Origin: Histidinibacterium aquaticum
Lineage (GTDB): Bacteria > Pseudomonadota > Alphaproteobacteria > Rhodobacterales > Rhodobacteraceae
Length of the DNA: 64,000 bases
Reading direction: 5' to 3'
Assembly: GCF_008710275.1 (NCBI RefSeq)
Contig: NZ_VYQE01000004.1
Location: 186,001 to 250,000 of the forward strand
Positions 55,363 through 64,000 of this stretch are shown in pieces. The notes under the pieces were generated by a model. It was given only the letters and a program-made list of their open reading frames with translations. It ran no database searches and was not told the DNA's origin. Position 1 is the first letter of the stretch; every line of letters begins with the position of its first letter. The translations under genes and the position numbers were made by a program.

Positions 55363-56360
55363 AGGACGAAGTCCCGAACCTGAAGGACTACGACCGGAGG
55401 CTGAAGGACGAGGCGGCCGAGCCGTCTCTCGAAGTTCCGCAGGATGCGCCGACCTCCAAGACCCAGATCATCGCGATCTACGGCAAGGGCGGCATCGGCA
55501 AGAGCTTCACGCTCGCCAACCTCAGCCACATGATGGCCGAACAGGGCAAACGAGTGCTCCTGATCGGCTGCGATCCGAAATCCGACACCACCTCGCTGCT
55601 CTTCGGCGGCAAGGCCTGCCCGACGATCATCGAAACCTCGACCAAGAAGAAGCTCGCGGGCGAGGAGGTGAAGATCTCCGACGTGTGCTTCAAGCGCGGC
55701 GGCGTCTTCGCCATGGAGCTCGGCGGCCCGGAAGTGGGACGCGGCTGCGGCGGACGCGGCATCATCCACGGCTTCGAACTGCTCGAGAAGCTCGGCTTCC
55801 ACGACTGGGACTTCGACTACGTCCTGCTCGACTTCCTGGGCGACGTGGTCTGCGGCGGCTTCGGCCTCCCGATCGCGCGCGACATGGCGCAAAAGGTCAT
55901 CCTCGTCGCATCGAACGACCTGCAGAGCCTCTACGTCGCAAACAACGTCTGCTCGGCGGTGGAATACTTCCGCAAGCTGGGCGGCAACGTCGGCGTCGCG
56001 GGTCTCGTCGTGAACAAGGACGATCACTCTGGCGAGGCCCAGGCCTTCGCCGAGGCGGTCGATATCCCGATCCTCGCCTCCATTCCCGCCGACGACGACC
56101 TGCGCAAGAAGAGCGCGAACTACCAGATCGTCGGCACAGCCGCCTCTCCTTGGGGCGCGCTCTTCGCCGAACTCGGCGAGAACGTCGCCGAGGCCCCGCC
56201 GTTGCGGCCCTCCGCGCTCAGCCAGGACGACCTGCTCGGTCTCTTCGACGGAGAGGATACCGGCGCAGGCGTCACGCTGGAGCCCGCGACCGATGCCGAC
56301 ATGCGCGGCAAGAACGCCGCCCCGCGCGAGTCCCTCGAGGTGATCTATGACGATGCGTGA
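55359..56360 (+). CDS. bchX: Chlorophyllide a reductase iron protein subunit X
   Basis: BchX is the NifH-like ATPase that donates electrons to BchYZ. The 333-residue protein has Walker [10 protein letters not shown] (about 41-49), the switch region [12 protein letters not shown], and the cluster-ligand cysteines in [13 protein letters not shown] and [17 protein letters not shown]. The complex reduces ring B of chlorophyllide a to the bacteriochlorin level. ATGA overlap with bchC, 14-base overlap with bchY. Confidence 0.97.
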   Translation: MKDEVPNLKDYDRRLKDEAAEPSLEVPQDAPTSKTQIIAIYGKGGIGKSFTLANLSHMMAEQGKRVLLIGCDPKSDTTSLLFGGKACPTIIETSTKKKLAGEEVKISDVCFKRGGVFAMELGGPEVGRGCGGRGIIHGFELLEKLGFHDWDFDYVLLDFLGDVVCGGFGLPIARDMAQKVILVASNDLQSLYVANNVCSAVEYFRKLGGNVGVAGLVVNKDDHSGEAQAFAEAVDIPILASIPADDDLRKKSANYQIVGTAASPWGALFAELGENVAEAPPLRPSALSQDDLLGLFDGEDTGAGVTLEPATDADMRGKNAAPRESLEVIYDDA

Positions 56361-57924
56361 GGGCTACGAGGTCGGCTATGACGACAGCGGCACCGTCGAG
56401 GTGATCCGGGCGGAGGGCGAGGTCGCGCGCCGCGCGGACGAGCCGCAGCCGCAGGATGGCCTCGGATGCCATTCCGGATCGGAGATGAAGACCGCCGCCG
56501 AGATGGCCGCGCCCGACCTGATGGAGCGCTTCCGCGCCGACTACCCCCAGGGCCCCCACGACAAGCCGCAGTCCATGTGTCCCGCCTTCGGGTCGCTTCG
56601 CGTCGGCCTCCGGATGAAGCGGGTCGCCACGATTCTTTCGGGGTCGGCCTGCTGCGTCTACGGCCTGACCTTCGTCAGTCACTTCTACGGTGCGCGCCGC
56701 TCCGTCGGCTACGTGCCCTTCAGCTCCGAAACGCTCGTCACCGGCAAGCTCTTCGAGGACATCCGCGACGCGGTCCACGAACTGGCCGACCCCGAGCGGC
56801 TCGACGCCATCGTCGTCACCAACCTCTGCGTTCCGACTGCCTCCGGCGTGCCCCTGCGGCTCCTGCCGGACGAGATCGACGGCGTCCGGGTCATCGGAAT
56901 CGACGTTCCGGGCTTCGGTATCCCGACCCATGCCGAGGCCAAGGACGTCCTGGCCGGCGCCATGCTCAAATACGCCCGCGAAGAGGCCGAGGCCGGACCG
57001 GTTCCGCGTCCCGTCGCCGGCACCTCCGACCGCCCGACCGTCACGCTGCTGGGCGAGATGTTCCCTGCCGACCCAGTCATCATCGGTCAGCTTCTCGACC
57101 CGCTCGGTCTCGCCGCCGGGCCCACGGTGCCCTGCCGCGAATGGCGCGAGCTCTACGGAGCGCTCGATTGCGGTGCCGTCGCGGCGATCCACCCGTTCTA
57201 CACCGCGGCGATCCGCGAATTCCGCACCGCCGGCCGTCCCGTCATCGGCTCCGCGCCCGTCGGCCACGATGGCACTGCCGCCTGGCTCGCCTCGGTCGGC
57301 GAGGCCTTCGGTCTCCCGGCCGACCGTGTCGCCGCAGCCCAGAACGGGATCCTCCCCGCCATCCGCGGCGCTCTCGCGAGCGCCCCAGTGCAGGGCCGGA
57401 TCACGCTCTCGGGCTACGAGGGCAGCGAGCTCCTCGTCGCCCGCCTGCTCGTCGAGAGCGGGGCCGAAATCCCCTACGTCGGAACCGCCTGCCCGAAGAC
57501 GGAGTGGTCGAGGGCCGATGCCGAGTGGCTCGCCGCGCACGGCTGTACCGTCCACTACCGCGCCTCGCTCGAGGATGATCTCGCCGCGATGGAGGAATTC
57601 GGACCCGACCTCGCCATCGGCACGACGCCCGTGGTGCAGGAGGCCAAGCAGCGCGGTATCCCCGCGCTCTACTTCACCAACCTCATCTCCGCGCGGCCCC
57701 TCATGGGCCCCGCCGGGGCGGGCAGCCTCGCCCAGGTCGTGAACGCCGCCATGGCGGGAAAATCCCGCATGGACGGGATGCGCGCCTTCTTCGAGGGCGT
57801 CGGTGCCGGTGACACCTCGGGCGTTTGGGAGGGCAGTCCCAACCTGCGCCCCGATTTCCGGGCCCAGCACCAGAAGAAGCTCGACAAGCAGGCCCGCGCC
57901 GCCAGGGCGGAGCAGATGATATGA
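56347..57924 (+). CDS. bchY: Chlorophyllide a reductase subunit Y
   Basis: BchY is the NifD/BchN-like subunit of chlorophyllide oxidoreductase. The 525-residue protein has [15 protein letters not shown] near the N-terminus, [49 protein letters not shown] with cluster-binding cysteines, and [12 protein letters not shown] later. An ATG at 56353 is an alternative start. Unlike the other joins in this operon, a 121-base palindrome-bearing spacer separates it from bchZ. Confidence 0.96.
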   Translation: MTMREGYEVGYDDSGTVEVIRAEGEVARRADEPQPQDGLGCHSGSEMKTAAEMAAPDLMERFRADYPQGPHDKPQSMCPAFGSLRVGLRMKRVATILSGSACCVYGLTFVSHFYGARRSVGYVPFSSETLVTGKLFEDIRDAVHELADPERLDAIVVTNLCVPTASGVPLRLLPDEIDGVRVIGIDVPGFGIPTHAEAKDVLAGAMLKYAREEAEAGPVPRPVAGTSDRPTVTLLGEMFPADPVIIGQLLDPLGLAAGPTVPCREWRELYGALDCGAVAAIHPFYTAAIREFRTAGRPVIGSAPVGHDGTAAWLASVGEAFGLPADRVAAAQNGILPAIRGALASAPVQGRITLSGYEGSELLVARLLVESGAEIPYVGTACPKTEWSRADAEWLAAHGCTVHYRASLEDDLAAMEEFGPDLAIGTTPVVQEAKQRGIPALYFTNLISARPLMGPAGAGSLAQVVNAAMAGKSRMDGMRAFFEGVGAGDTSGVWEGSPNLRPDFRAQHQKKLDKQARAARAEQMI

Positions 57925-57976
57925 TCGGCGATCATCGAGATCATCGCCGGGGCATTCCCGGTCTCCTGGCCGCCAC

Positions 57977-58029
57977 GCGGCGTCGACGCCGCTTCGAAGC
58001 GGCGTCCCCAAGGGCCTTCGAAGGCCCTT
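57977..58029 (+). repeat. Palindrome cluster between bchY and bchZ
   Basis: Three arms A (GCGGCGTC, 57977-57984), B (GACGCCGC, 57985-57992) and C (GCGGCGTC, 57999-58006) allow B to pair with A (6-bp stem, TCGA loop) or with C (9-bp stem, TCGA loop), but not both. A second perfect palindrome AAGGGCCTTCGAAGGCCCTT spans 58010-58029, with its arms around a TTCG/TCGA centre. The last arm ends 16 bases before bchZ. No poly-U follows, so RNA processing or stability control is more likely than termination. Confidence 0.75.
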
Positions 58030-58045
58030 CCCCGCGAGGTGGCCC

Positions 58046-59512
58046 ATGCTGATCCAGGATCACGACCGGGCCGGCGGGTACTGGGGCGCCGTCTATGCCT
58101 TCACCGCCGTGAAGGGTCTGCAGGTTGTCATCGACGGCCCCGTCGGCTGCGAGAACCTGCCCGTCACATCGGTGTTGCACTACACCGACGGCCTGCCGCC
58201 GCATGAGCTGCCGATCGTCGTGACCGGCCTCGGCGAAGAGGAGCTCGGCCGCGACGGCACCGAGGGCGCCATGAAGCGCGCCTGGGAAACGCTCGACCCG
58301 GCGCTTCCGGCGGTCGTCGTCACAGGCTCCATCGCGGAGATGATCGGCGGCGGCGTCACGCCGCAGGGCACCAACATCCAGCGCTTCTTGCCGCGCACCA
58401 TCGACGAAGACCAATGGGAGAGCGCCGACCGCGCCATGACCTGGCTCTTCACCGAGTTCGGCATGACCAAGGGCCGGATGCCGCCCGAGAAGAAGCGCGA
58501 GGATGGGGCTGCCCCACGGGTGAATATCCTCGGACCGATGTACGGCACCTTCAACTGTCCCAGCGATCTCGCCGAGATCCGGCGGCTGGTCGAGGGGATC
58601 GGCGCCGAGGTGAACATGGTGATGCCGCTCGGCGCCCATCTCGCCGAGATGCGCGGGCTGGTGAACGCCGACGTCAACATCTGCATGTACCGGGAGTTCG
58701 GCCGCGGCCTGGCCGAGGTGCTGGGGAAACCCTACCTGCAGGCGCCATTCGGTCTCGACAGCACCACGAAGTTCCTTCGCAAGCTCGGAGAGCTCACCGG
58801 TCTCGACCCCGAGCCAGTCATCGAGCGTGAGAAGCACTCGACCCTGAAGCCGATCTGGGATCTCTGGCGCTCGGTCACCCAGGATTTCTACGCCACCGCC
58901 AGCTTTGCCGTCGTGGCGAACGAGACCTACGCCCGCGGCATCCGACACTACCTCGAGAGCGACCTGGGCTTTCCCTGCGCTTTCGCCGTCGCGCGGACGG
59001 CAGGGGCCAAGACCGACAACCAGGCGGTGCGCGCCATGCTGGCCGAGCACCGGCCGCTGCTGGTCATGGGCTCGATCAACGAGAAGATGTACCTCGCCGA
59101 GCAGAAGGCCGGGCACGGACCGCAGCCCGCCTTCATCCCGGCGAGCTTCCCCGGCGCGGCGATCCGCCGGCACACCGGCACGCCGTTCATGGGCTACGCG
59201 GGCGCGACCTACCTGCTGCAGGAGCTCTGCAACGGGCTCTTCGATGCGCTCTTCCACATCCTGCCTCTCGGCACAGAGATGGACGCGGGCGGCGCCACGC
59301 CAACGCCGCTCCGCCGAGAAGTGCCCTGGGATGCCGACGCCCAGGCGCGGCTCGACGAGATCGTCGCGCGCCACCCGATCCTCACCCGCATCTCCGCCGC
59401 CAAGAGCCTGCGCGACGCTGCCGAGAAGGCCGCGCTCGAGGCCGGGGCGGAGCGGGTCGTTCTCGAAACCGTCGAAGCTCTTCAACCGGCTCAGGGAGGC
59501 CAGGAGACATGA
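58046..59512 (+). CDS. bchZ: Chlorophyllide a reductase subunit Z
   Basis: BchZ is the NifK/BchB-like subunit of chlorophyllide oxidoreductase. The 488-residue protein starts [56 protein letters not shown], with the cluster cysteine in [43 protein letters not shown] and [26 protein letters not shown] are conserved later. GCGAGGTGG precedes the ATG. It overlaps pufQ by four bases, so pufQ is coupled to bchlorophyll synthesis. Confidence 0.97.
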   Translation: MLIQDHDRAGGYWGAVYAFTAVKGLQVVIDGPVGCENLPVTSVLHYTDGLPPHELPIVVTGLGEEELGRDGTEGAMKRAWETLDPALPAVVVTGSIAEMIGGGVTPQGTNIQRFLPRTIDEDQWESADRAMTWLFTEFGMTKGRMPPEKKREDGAAPRVNILGPMYGTFNCPSDLAEIRRLVEGIGAEVNMVMPLGAHLAEMRGLVNADVNICMYREFGRGLAEVLGKPYLQAPFGLDSTTKFLRKLGELTGLDPEPVIEREKHSTLKPIWDLWRSVTQDFYATASFAVVANETYARGIRHYLESDLGFPCAFAVARTAGAKTDNQAVRAMLAEHRPLLVMGSINEKMYLAEQKAGHGPQPAFIPASFPGAAIRRHTGTPFMGYAGATYLLQELCNGLFDALFHILPLGTEMDAGGATPTPLRREVPWDADAQARLDEIVARHPILTRISAAKSLRDAAEKAALEAGAERVVLETVEALQPAQGGQET

Positions 59513-59736
59513 CCGACTTCACCACCGACGCGCCCATCGTCGCCCGGCCCCGGGCGAGCGCCGAGAAGCGCGAGTATTACGCCTATTTCGCGGTGATCTT
59601 CCTCGCCACCCTGCCGCTCGCGCTCCTGACCTGGGCGCTGACCGCGGCCCGGCAGATGCGCCTGCCGGAGAAGGGCCCCGTCGCACGCGCCTGGAGCCAG
59701 GCGCGGATTATCACCCCTCACATCTTCACGGCGTGA
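59509..59736 (+). CDS. pufQ: PufQ, bacteriochlorophyll-assembly protein
   Basis: A 75-residue single-span membrane protein, [50 protein letters not shown], with one transmembrane segment at about 25-45 and a basic C-terminus ([21 protein letters not shown]). PufQ is required for normal bacteriochlorophyll and light-harvesting formation in Rhodobacter; the mechanism is debated. It overlaps the bchZ stop by four bases and is the first puf gene. Confidence 0.93.
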   Translation: MTDFTTDAPIVARPRASAEKREYYAYFAVIFLATLPLALLTWALTAARQMRLPEKGPVARAWSQARIITPHIFTA

Positions 59737-59749
59737 GGGACGTCACAGC

Positions 59750-59840
59750 GGGGCCTCCGGGCCCCCGTCACTGCCCCCCGGTCACCGGGACGGCGGAACC
59801 AGGGTAGGGGATGAGCCCCTGCCGAACCCCGGCCGCGGGG
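59750..59840 (+). repeat. Three hairpins between pufQ and pufB
   Basis: GGGGCC-TCCG-GGCCCC (59750-59765), AGGGG-ATGAG-CCCCT (59806-59820) and CCCCG-GCCG-CGGGG (59827-59840) lie in the 136-base spacer. In Rhodobacter, puf mRNA is processed here and the segment protects the pufBA message. The effect in this organism is inferred. Confidence 0.7.
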
Positions 59841-59872
59841 GATGCGCGGCGTCAGTTTGCGGAGAAGTCCCA

Positions 59873-60028
59873 ATGGCTGACAATACGGACCTGTCCTTTA
59901 CGGGTCTTACTGACGAGCAGGCGCAGGAGCTGCACTCGGTGTATATGAGCGGGTTCACGATCTTCACGATCGTGGCCGTCATCGCTCATATCCTGACGTA
60001 CATCAAACTGCCCTGGTTCGCCTGGTAA
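59873..60028 (+). CDS. pufB: Light-harvesting LH1 beta subunit
   Basis: A 51-residue antenna polypeptide reading [20 protein letters not shown], then the membrane span [19 protein letters not shown] and ending KLPWFAW. His39 in VIAHIL is the bacteriochlorophyll axial ligand, and the first His21 is also conserved. It pairs with PufA to form the LH1 ring around the reaction centre. The ATG follows GGAGAAG. Confidence 0.95.
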   Translation: MADNTDLSFTGLTDEQAQELHSVYMSGFTIFTIVAVIAHILTYIKLPWFAW

Positions 60029-60040
60029 GGAGGGCCAGAG

Positions 60041-60217
60041 ATGTCGCAGTTCTACAAGATCTGGATGATCTGGGATCCCCGCCGCGTTTTCGTGGCTCAG
60101 GGTGTCTTCCTGTTCCTGCTGGCGGTGATGATTCACCTCGTCCTGCTCAGCAATCCCGAGACGAACTGGTTCAACCTCGCCTTCGGCGAAGAAGGATCCG
60201 TGGCCGCTGCCGAATAG
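60041..60217 (+). CDS. pufA: Light-harvesting LH1 alpha subunit
   Basis: A 58-residue antenna polypeptide starting [20 protein letters not shown], then the span [17 protein letters not shown] with His32 as bacteriochlorophyll ligand (MIHLVL), ending [21 protein letters not shown]. The N-terminus matches Rhodobacter LH1 alpha. AAGGAGG precedes the ATG by nine bases. It is 12 bases after pufB and is followed by a stabilising hairpin. Confidence 0.95.
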   Translation: MSQFYKIWMIWDPRRVFVAQGVFLFLLAVMIHLVLLSNPETNWFNLAFGEEGSVAAAE

Positions 60218-60237
60218 GCGCGGACGTCTGGCGATCG

Positions 60238-60267
60238 GTCCGCGGGCGGCACAGCCCGGCCGCGGAC
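60238..60267 (+). repeat. Intercistronic hairpin between pufA and pufL
   Basis: GTCCGCGG / CCGCGGAC forms an 8-bp outer stem, extended by an inner GGC/GCC pairing. It is placed as in Rhodobacter, where the hairpin protects pufBA mRNA and gives antenna in excess over reaction centre. Confidence 0.8.
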
Positions 60268-60321
60268 AACCCAAGAAGCGCCGGCGCGGGCTGACCCCCG
60301 TGCCTTGATAGGAGTTTGAAG

Positions 60322-61170
60322 ATGGCTCAGCTCACCTTCGAAAGAAAGTACCGCGTCCGGGGCGGGACGCTGGTCGGCGGCGATCTGTTCGACTTCTGGG
60401 TGGGCCCCTTCTACGTGGGCTTCTTCGGAGTCACGACGCTCTTCTTCGCCGCCCTCGGCACGGCCCTGATCTTCTACGGGACGGCCCTGGACGGCATCTG
60501 GAATCCCTGGCTGATCTCGATCGATCCGCCGCCGCTGGAGTACGGCCTCGGGGCGGCTCCGCTGGCCGAGGGAGGCATCTGGCAGATCGTCACGATCTGC
60601 GCGACCGCGGCCTTCACCTCGTGGATGCTGCGGGAGGTGGAAATCTGCCGCAAGCTGGGGATCGGCTACCACGTCCCCGTGGCATTCGGCGTCGCGATCC
60701 TGGCCTACGTCACGCTGGTGATCATCCGACCGGTCCTGCTCGGGGCCTGGGGGCACGGCTTTCCCTACGGGATATTCAGTCACCTCGATTGGGTGAACAA
60801 CGTCGGCTACACCTACGGGAACTTCCACTACAATCCCGCGCACATGGTCGCGATCACGTTCTTCTTCACGACCTGCTTCGCCCTCGCGCTGCACGGCTCG
60901 CTGGTGCTCTCTGCGGTCAATCCGCAGAAGGGCGAACCCGTGAAGACGCCTGATCACGAGGACACCTACTTTCGCGACCTGATCGGCTATTCCATCGGCC
61001 CGCTCGGCATCCATCGCCTGGGCCTGTTCCTGGCGCTGAACGCCGGCCTGTGGAGCGCGATCTGCATCGTCATCTCCGGCACCGTCTGGTTCGGGCTCTG
61101 GGTCGACTGGTGGTACTGGTATGTGGACCTGCCCTGGTGGGTGAATATCGAGGGAGGCGTCAATGGCTAA
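60322..61170 (+). CDS. pufL: Photosynthetic reaction centre L subunit
   Basis: PufL binds half of the reaction-centre cofactors. The 282-residue, five-helix protein starts [37 protein letters not shown]. His174 in NPAHMV is the special-pair ligand position; His191 (LALHGS) and His231 (GIHRLG) are the iron ligands, each one residue later than in R. sphaeroides numbering. GGAG lies upstream of the ATG at 60322. It overlaps pufM by eight bases. Confidence 0.97.
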   Translation: MAQLTFERKYRVRGGTLVGGDLFDFWVGPFYVGFFGVTTLFFAALGTALIFYGTALDGIWNPWLISIDPPPLEYGLGAAPLAEGGIWQIVTICATAAFTSWMLREVEICRKLGIGYHVPVAFGVAILAYVTLVIIRPVLLGAWGHGFPYGIFSHLDWVNNVGYTYGNFHYNPAHMVAITFFFTTCFALALHGSLVLSAVNPQKGEPVKTPDHEDTYFRDLIGYSIGPLGIHRLGLFLALNAGLWSAICIVISGTVWFGLWVDWWYWYVDLPWWVNIEGGVNG

Positions 61171-62110
61171 TCGTCGCATCAGCTTCACGCCCGAGTATCA
61201 GAACATCTTCACTCAGGTTCAGGTCGCCGGCCCCCCGGAAATGGGCGTCGACAACGAGCTGGACCTGCGCGAAGGGCGCTACGGGCGCCCGGGGATCAGC
61301 CGGCTCTTCGGCCTCTTCGGCAACGCCCAGCTCGGGCCGATCTACCTGGGGCCGTGGGGGGTGATATCGCTCGCCACGGGGTCCATGTGGTTCTTCCTCG
61401 TGGGCCTCGCCTACTGGGATCAGGCCGGCTACAACCCGGCGGTCTTCCTGCGCGACCTCTTCTGGTTCTCGCTCGATCCGCCGCCGCCGGAGTACGGCCT
61501 CGGAATCCCTCCGCTCGGCGAGGGTCTGGGGTGGTTCGTCGCCTCGTTCTTCCTGCTGATCGCGGTCATCACCTGGTGGGTCAGGACCTACCAGCGGGCG
61601 GCCGACCTGAAGATGGGCAAGCATGTGGCATGGGCCTTCGCCTCGGCCATCTGGCTGTTCCTCGTGCTCGGCCTGTTCCGGCCGATCCTGATGGGCAGCT
61701 GGTCCGAGGCGGTGCCCTACGGCATCTTCAGCCACCTCGACTGGACGAACCTCTTCTCCATCACCTACGGCAACCTCTTCTACAATCCGTTCCACGCCCT
61801 CTCGATCGCGTTCCTCTACGGCTCGGCGCTGCTCTTCGCCATGCACGGGGCGACGATCCTGGCGGTCAGCCGCTTCGGCGGCGAGCGCGAGATCGAGCAG
61901 ATCGTGGACCGGGGAACCGCCGCCGAGCGCGCCGCGCTCTTCTGGAGGTGGACCATGGGGTTCAACGCCACGATGGAGGGCATCCACCGCTGGGCCTGGT
62001 GGTTCGCCGTGCTGACCACGCTCACCGGCGGGATCGGCATCCTGCTGACCGGCACGGTGGTCGAGAACTGGTACGTCTGGGCCCAGGTCCACGGCTACGC
62101 GCCGCAGTAA
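61163..62110 (+). CDS. pufM: Photosynthetic reaction centre M subunit
   Basis: PufM is the second reaction-centre core subunit, 315 residues with five helices. His211 (NPFHAL), His228 (FAMHGA) and His275 (GIHRWAWW) fit special-pair and iron-ligand positions, shifted by nine from R. sphaeroides numbering. The shift is due largely to an eight-residue N-terminal extension, [10 protein letters not shown] before [18 protein letters not shown]. Glu and other iron-site residues lie in [14 protein letters not shown]. Confidence 0.97.
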   Translation: MANRRISFTPEYQNIFTQVQVAGPPEMGVDNELDLREGRYGRPGISRLFGLFGNAQLGPIYLGPWGVISLATGSMWFFLVGLAYWDQAGYNPAVFLRDLFWFSLDPPPPEYGLGIPPLGEGLGWFVASFFLLIAVITWWVRTYQRAADLKMGKHVAWAFASAIWLFLVLGLFRPILMGSWSEAVPYGIFSHLDWTNLFSITYGNLFYNPFHALSIAFLYGSALLFAMHGATILAVSRFGGEREIEQIVDRGTAAERAALFWRWTMGFNATMEGIHRWAWWFAVLTTLTGGIGILLTGTVVENWYVWAQVHGYAPQ

Positions 62111-62123
62111 GAGGAGAGAAGAC

Positions 62124-62366
62124 ATGCGTCTCGACGACAACAACTACCTCGGTCTCGATCGCCGCTCCCAGCTCGCGGCCAGCGTGGCGATGCTCCAGCT
62201 CAAGGGTGCGGGCTATGCCGCGATCGTGGTCTTCGGCATCTGGATCGGCATCGCCGTTCTCGCCTGGATCGGCACGCTGCTGCCGCCGGACAGCCGGCAG
62301 ACACCCGATCCGGTCATCCGTGACCGGGTCGAACTGACCCTGCCGGCCGAGACCCTGCGGGTCTGA
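62124..62366 (+). CDS. pufX: PufX, RC-LH1 core complex protein
   Basis: An 80-residue single-span protein. [20 protein letters not shown] and [12 protein letters not shown] match the PufX pattern of a KGAG(W/Y)A span followed by LLPxxSRQAPxP. PufX opens the LH1 ring for quinone exchange and can promote core dimerisation. Its sequence is poorly conserved, so the call rests on motif, size and place after pufM. GGAGAGAAG precedes the ATG. No pufC follows. Confidence 0.88.
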   Translation: MRLDDNNYLGLDRRSQLAASVAMLQLKGAGYAAIVVFGIWIGIAVLAWIGTLLPPDSRQTPDPVIRDRVELTLPAETLRV

Positions 62367-62375
62367 CACGAGATC

Positions 62376-62398
62376 GGGCGGGGCCGCCGGCCCCGTCC
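62376..62398 (+). terminator. Hairpin after pufX
   Basis: A 10-bp stem GGGCGGGGCC / GGCCCCGTCC (one G-U) with loop GCC lies ten bases after the pufX stop, followed by GTTTG. It is either a weak terminator or a 3' mRNA stabiliser. Confidence 0.6.
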
Positions 62399-62487
62399 GT
62401 TTGCCACCCGGGCCGGGGCTCCCCGCGCCGGTCCGGTCAGGGGTCGCAACCCGGCCCCGGTTCCCATCCTGTTGGCGACAGGAGCTG

Positions 62488-62520
62488 GCGCCGCAAGGGG
62501 ATCCCTCCTTGCGGCGCTTT
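62488..62520 (+). terminator. Strong hairpin between pufX and dxs
   Basis: A perfect 11-bp stem GCGCCGCAAGG / CCTTGCGGCGC with an eight-base loop is followed by TTTCC. It ends 20 bases before dxs and may end the puf transcript or act as an attenuator for dxs. Confidence 0.7.
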
Positions 62521-62539
62521 CCATCCGAGGGAGGCGACG

Positions 62540-64000
62540 ATGGAAACCAGACCCCAGACCCCCACGCTCGACCGTGTGCGCGGCCCCGGCGACCTGAGGC
62601 AGATGTCCGACGGCACGCTCGCCCGGCTCGCCGCCGAGCTGCGCGACGAGGTGATCTCCGCCGTCTCGCACACGGGCGGGCATCTCGGGTCGTCGCTCGG
62701 CGTGGTCGAGCTGACCGTCGCCCTGCACGCCGTCTTCGACACGCCGCATGACAAGCTGATCTGGGACGTGAGCCACCAGTGCTACCCGCACAAGATCCTC
62801 ACCGGCCGACGCGACCGCATCCGCACCCTCCGGCAAGAGGGCGGGCTGTCGGGCTTCACCAAGCGCGCCGAGAGCGCGTACGACCCCTTCGGCGCTGCGC
62901 ATTCCTCCACCTCGATCTCCGCCGCGCTGGGCTTCACCGTGGGGCGGGACATGGGGCAGGACACCGGCGACGCCATCGCGGTGATCGGCGACGGCGCGAT
63001 GAGCGCCGGCATGGCCTACGAGGCGATGAACAACGCCGGCCACGAGGGCCGCCGCCTCTTCGTCATCCTCAACGACAACGAGATGTCCATCGCGCCGCCG
63101 ACCGGCGCCATGTCGAGCTACCTCTCCGGTCTCTATTCCGGCCCGATGGGCCTCGCCCGGCACATGGCCGAGGGCTTCGAGGCGGCCCTTCCCGGCCCGA
63201 TCCGCGATCACGCCCGCCGAGCACGCCAGCTCGTCACCGGATTGCCGGACGGGCAGGGCACGCTCTTCGAGGAGCTGGGCTTCACCTACATCGGTCCGAT
63301 CGACGGCCACGACATGTCGCAGCTCCTGCCGGTCTTGCGCGCGGCCAGGGCGCGCGCGACCGGGCCGGTGCTGATCCACTGCTGCACGGTCAAGGGCAAG
63401 GGCTACGCCCCCGCCGAACACTCTGCCGACCGCGGACACGGCGTCTCGAAGTTCGAAGTGTCGACCGGAACGCAGGCCGCGAAGGCGGCCTCGGCCCCGA
63501 GCTACACCAAGGTCTTCGGCCAGACCCTGACCCGCCTCGCCGAGCGCGATCCCCGGATCGTCGCGGTCACCGCCGCCATGCCCTCCGGCACCGGCGTCTC
63601 CCAGATGGCCGAGCGCTTGCCCTCCCGCGTCTTCGACGTGGGCATCGCCGAGCAGCACGCTGTCACCTTCTGTGGCGGCCTTGCCGCCAGCGGGCTCCGA
63701 CCCTTCGCGGCGATCTACTCCACCTTCCTCCAGCGCGGCTACGACCAGGTCGTCCATGACATCGCGCTGCAGAACCTGCCCGTCCGCTTCGCCATCGACC
63801 GGGCCGGACTCGTAGGGGCCGATGGTCCGACCCATGCCGGCGCCTTCGACGTGGGCTTTCTCTCCGCGCTTCCCAACATGACCGTGATGGCCGCCGCCGA
63901 CGAGGCCGAACTCGCGCGCATGACCGCCACCGCGGCGGCCTGGGACGAAGGCCCCATCGCCTTCCGTTACCCGCGCGGAGCCGGAGAGGGCGTGCCGGTG
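62540..64000 (+). CDS. dxs: 1-deoxy-D-xylulose-5-phosphate synthase, N-terminal part (runs off the window)
   Basis: Dxs makes DXP from pyruvate and glyceraldehyde-3-phosphate, the first step of the MEP isoprenoid pathway. 487 codons are visible from [15 protein letters not shown]. The thiamine diphosphate motif is [18 protein letters not shown] with [15 protein letters not shown] after; the second domain has the catalytic [13 protein letters not shown]. The usual GHQAYPHK reads SHQCYPHK. The position after puf links isoprenoid supply to pigment synthesis. AGGGAGG precedes the ATG. Confidence 0.96.
   Translation, partial: METRPQTPTLDRVRGPGDLRQMSDGTLARLAAELRDEVISAVSHTGGHLGSSLGVVELTVALHAVFDTPHDKLIWDVSHQCYPHKILTGRRDRIRTLRQEGGLSGFTKRAESAYDPFGAAHSSTSISAALGFTVGRDMGQDTGDAIAVIGDGAMSAGMAYEAMNNAGHEGRRLFVILNDNEMSIAPPTGAMSSYLSGLYSGPMGLARHMAEGFEAALPGPIRDHARRARQLVTGLPDGQGTLFEELGFTYIGPIDGHDMSQLLPVLRAARARATGPVLIHCCTVKGKGYAPAEHSADRGHGVSKFEVSTGTQAAKAASAPSYTKVFGQTLTRLAERDPRIVAVTAAMPSGTGVSQMAERLPSRVFDVGIAEQHAVTFCGGLAASGLRPFAAIYSTFLQRGYDQVVHDIALQNLPVRFAIDRAGLVGADGPTHAGAFDVGFLSALPNMTVMAAADEAELARMTATAAAWDEGPIAFRYPRGAGEGVPV

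Noticed and set aside
56272-58047. 591-codon minus-strand frame opposite bchY
   Set aside because: Antisense to bchX/bchY with no motif; it exists because the opposite frame of GC-rich codons lacks stops.
62213-63835. 540-codon minus-strand frame opposite pufX and dxs
   Set aside because: It runs through dxs thiamine-site motifs and the pufX-dxs hairpins; no independent evidence.

Overview
The window is GC-rich chromosomal DNA from an alphaproteobacterium of the family Rhodobacteraceae, most likely from the phototrophic Rhodobacter-type clade. The evidence is the carotenoid and bacteriochlorophyll gene order crtA-I-B-tspO-C-D-E-F-bchCXYZ-pufQBALMX-dxs. The decisive marker is a recognisable PufX instead of a PufC cytochrome downstream of pufM. 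No IS element, CRISPR array, rRNA or tRNA was found. Both ends are cut: a sugar-nucleotidyltransferase tail at the left and dxs at the right.

Layout. 0-6.5 kb: nucleotidyltransferase tail, addB, addA and trxA, tightly coupled on the plus strand. 6.9-17.5 kb: hslV and hslU, separated by a six-gene minus-strand block (EamA exporter, SDR/SPW/VKOR fusion, lipid/diacylglycerol kinase-like protein, metallophosphoesterase, Ku, LigD). 17.6-25 kb: an MFS carrier, Smr, MltA, a Tim44-like protein, FxsA, SecB, and the overlapping minus-strand operon maf-aroE-coaE-dnaQ. 25.06-25.57 kb: the only sizeable gap, AT-rich in part, with DnaA-box-like sequences; it is a candidate chromosome origin. 25.6-32.4 kb: rho-mnmE-mnmG-rsmG-parA-parB, running away from that gap, with two perfect parS sites buried in mnmG and rsmG. 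32.4-42.5 kb: hemW, rdgB and rph on the minus strand, hrcA-grpE, mutS, a MaeB-type malic enzyme and a PfkB-family kinase.

42.5-64 kb is half of a photosynthesis gene cluster. Two divergent control regions (46.8 and 52.3 kb) and one upstream of bchC (54.3 kb) carry seven TGT-N12-ACA sites of the PpsR/CrtJ type. crtE, B, I, C, D, F and A together encode a complete route from GGPP to spheroidenone-type carotenoids. bchI, D and O serve magnesium chelatase. bchC, X, Y and Z convert chlorophyllide to the bacteriochlorin level. pufQ, B, A, L, M and X encode LH1 and the reaction-centre L and M subunits. dxs feeds isoprenoid synthesis. bchFNBHLM, puhA, bchE, bchG, bchP and ppsR are not here and must lie elsewhere.

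Genes inside operons mostly overlap by 4 to 20 bases (ATGA, GTGA), so translational coupling is general. The points most worth checking are the candidate oriC with its embedded parS pair, the split hslVU locus, the SDR/SPW/VKOR fusion, the long crtC/crtD overlap, and the mutually exclusive palindromes between bchY and bchZ. No clearly new multi-gene system was identified.
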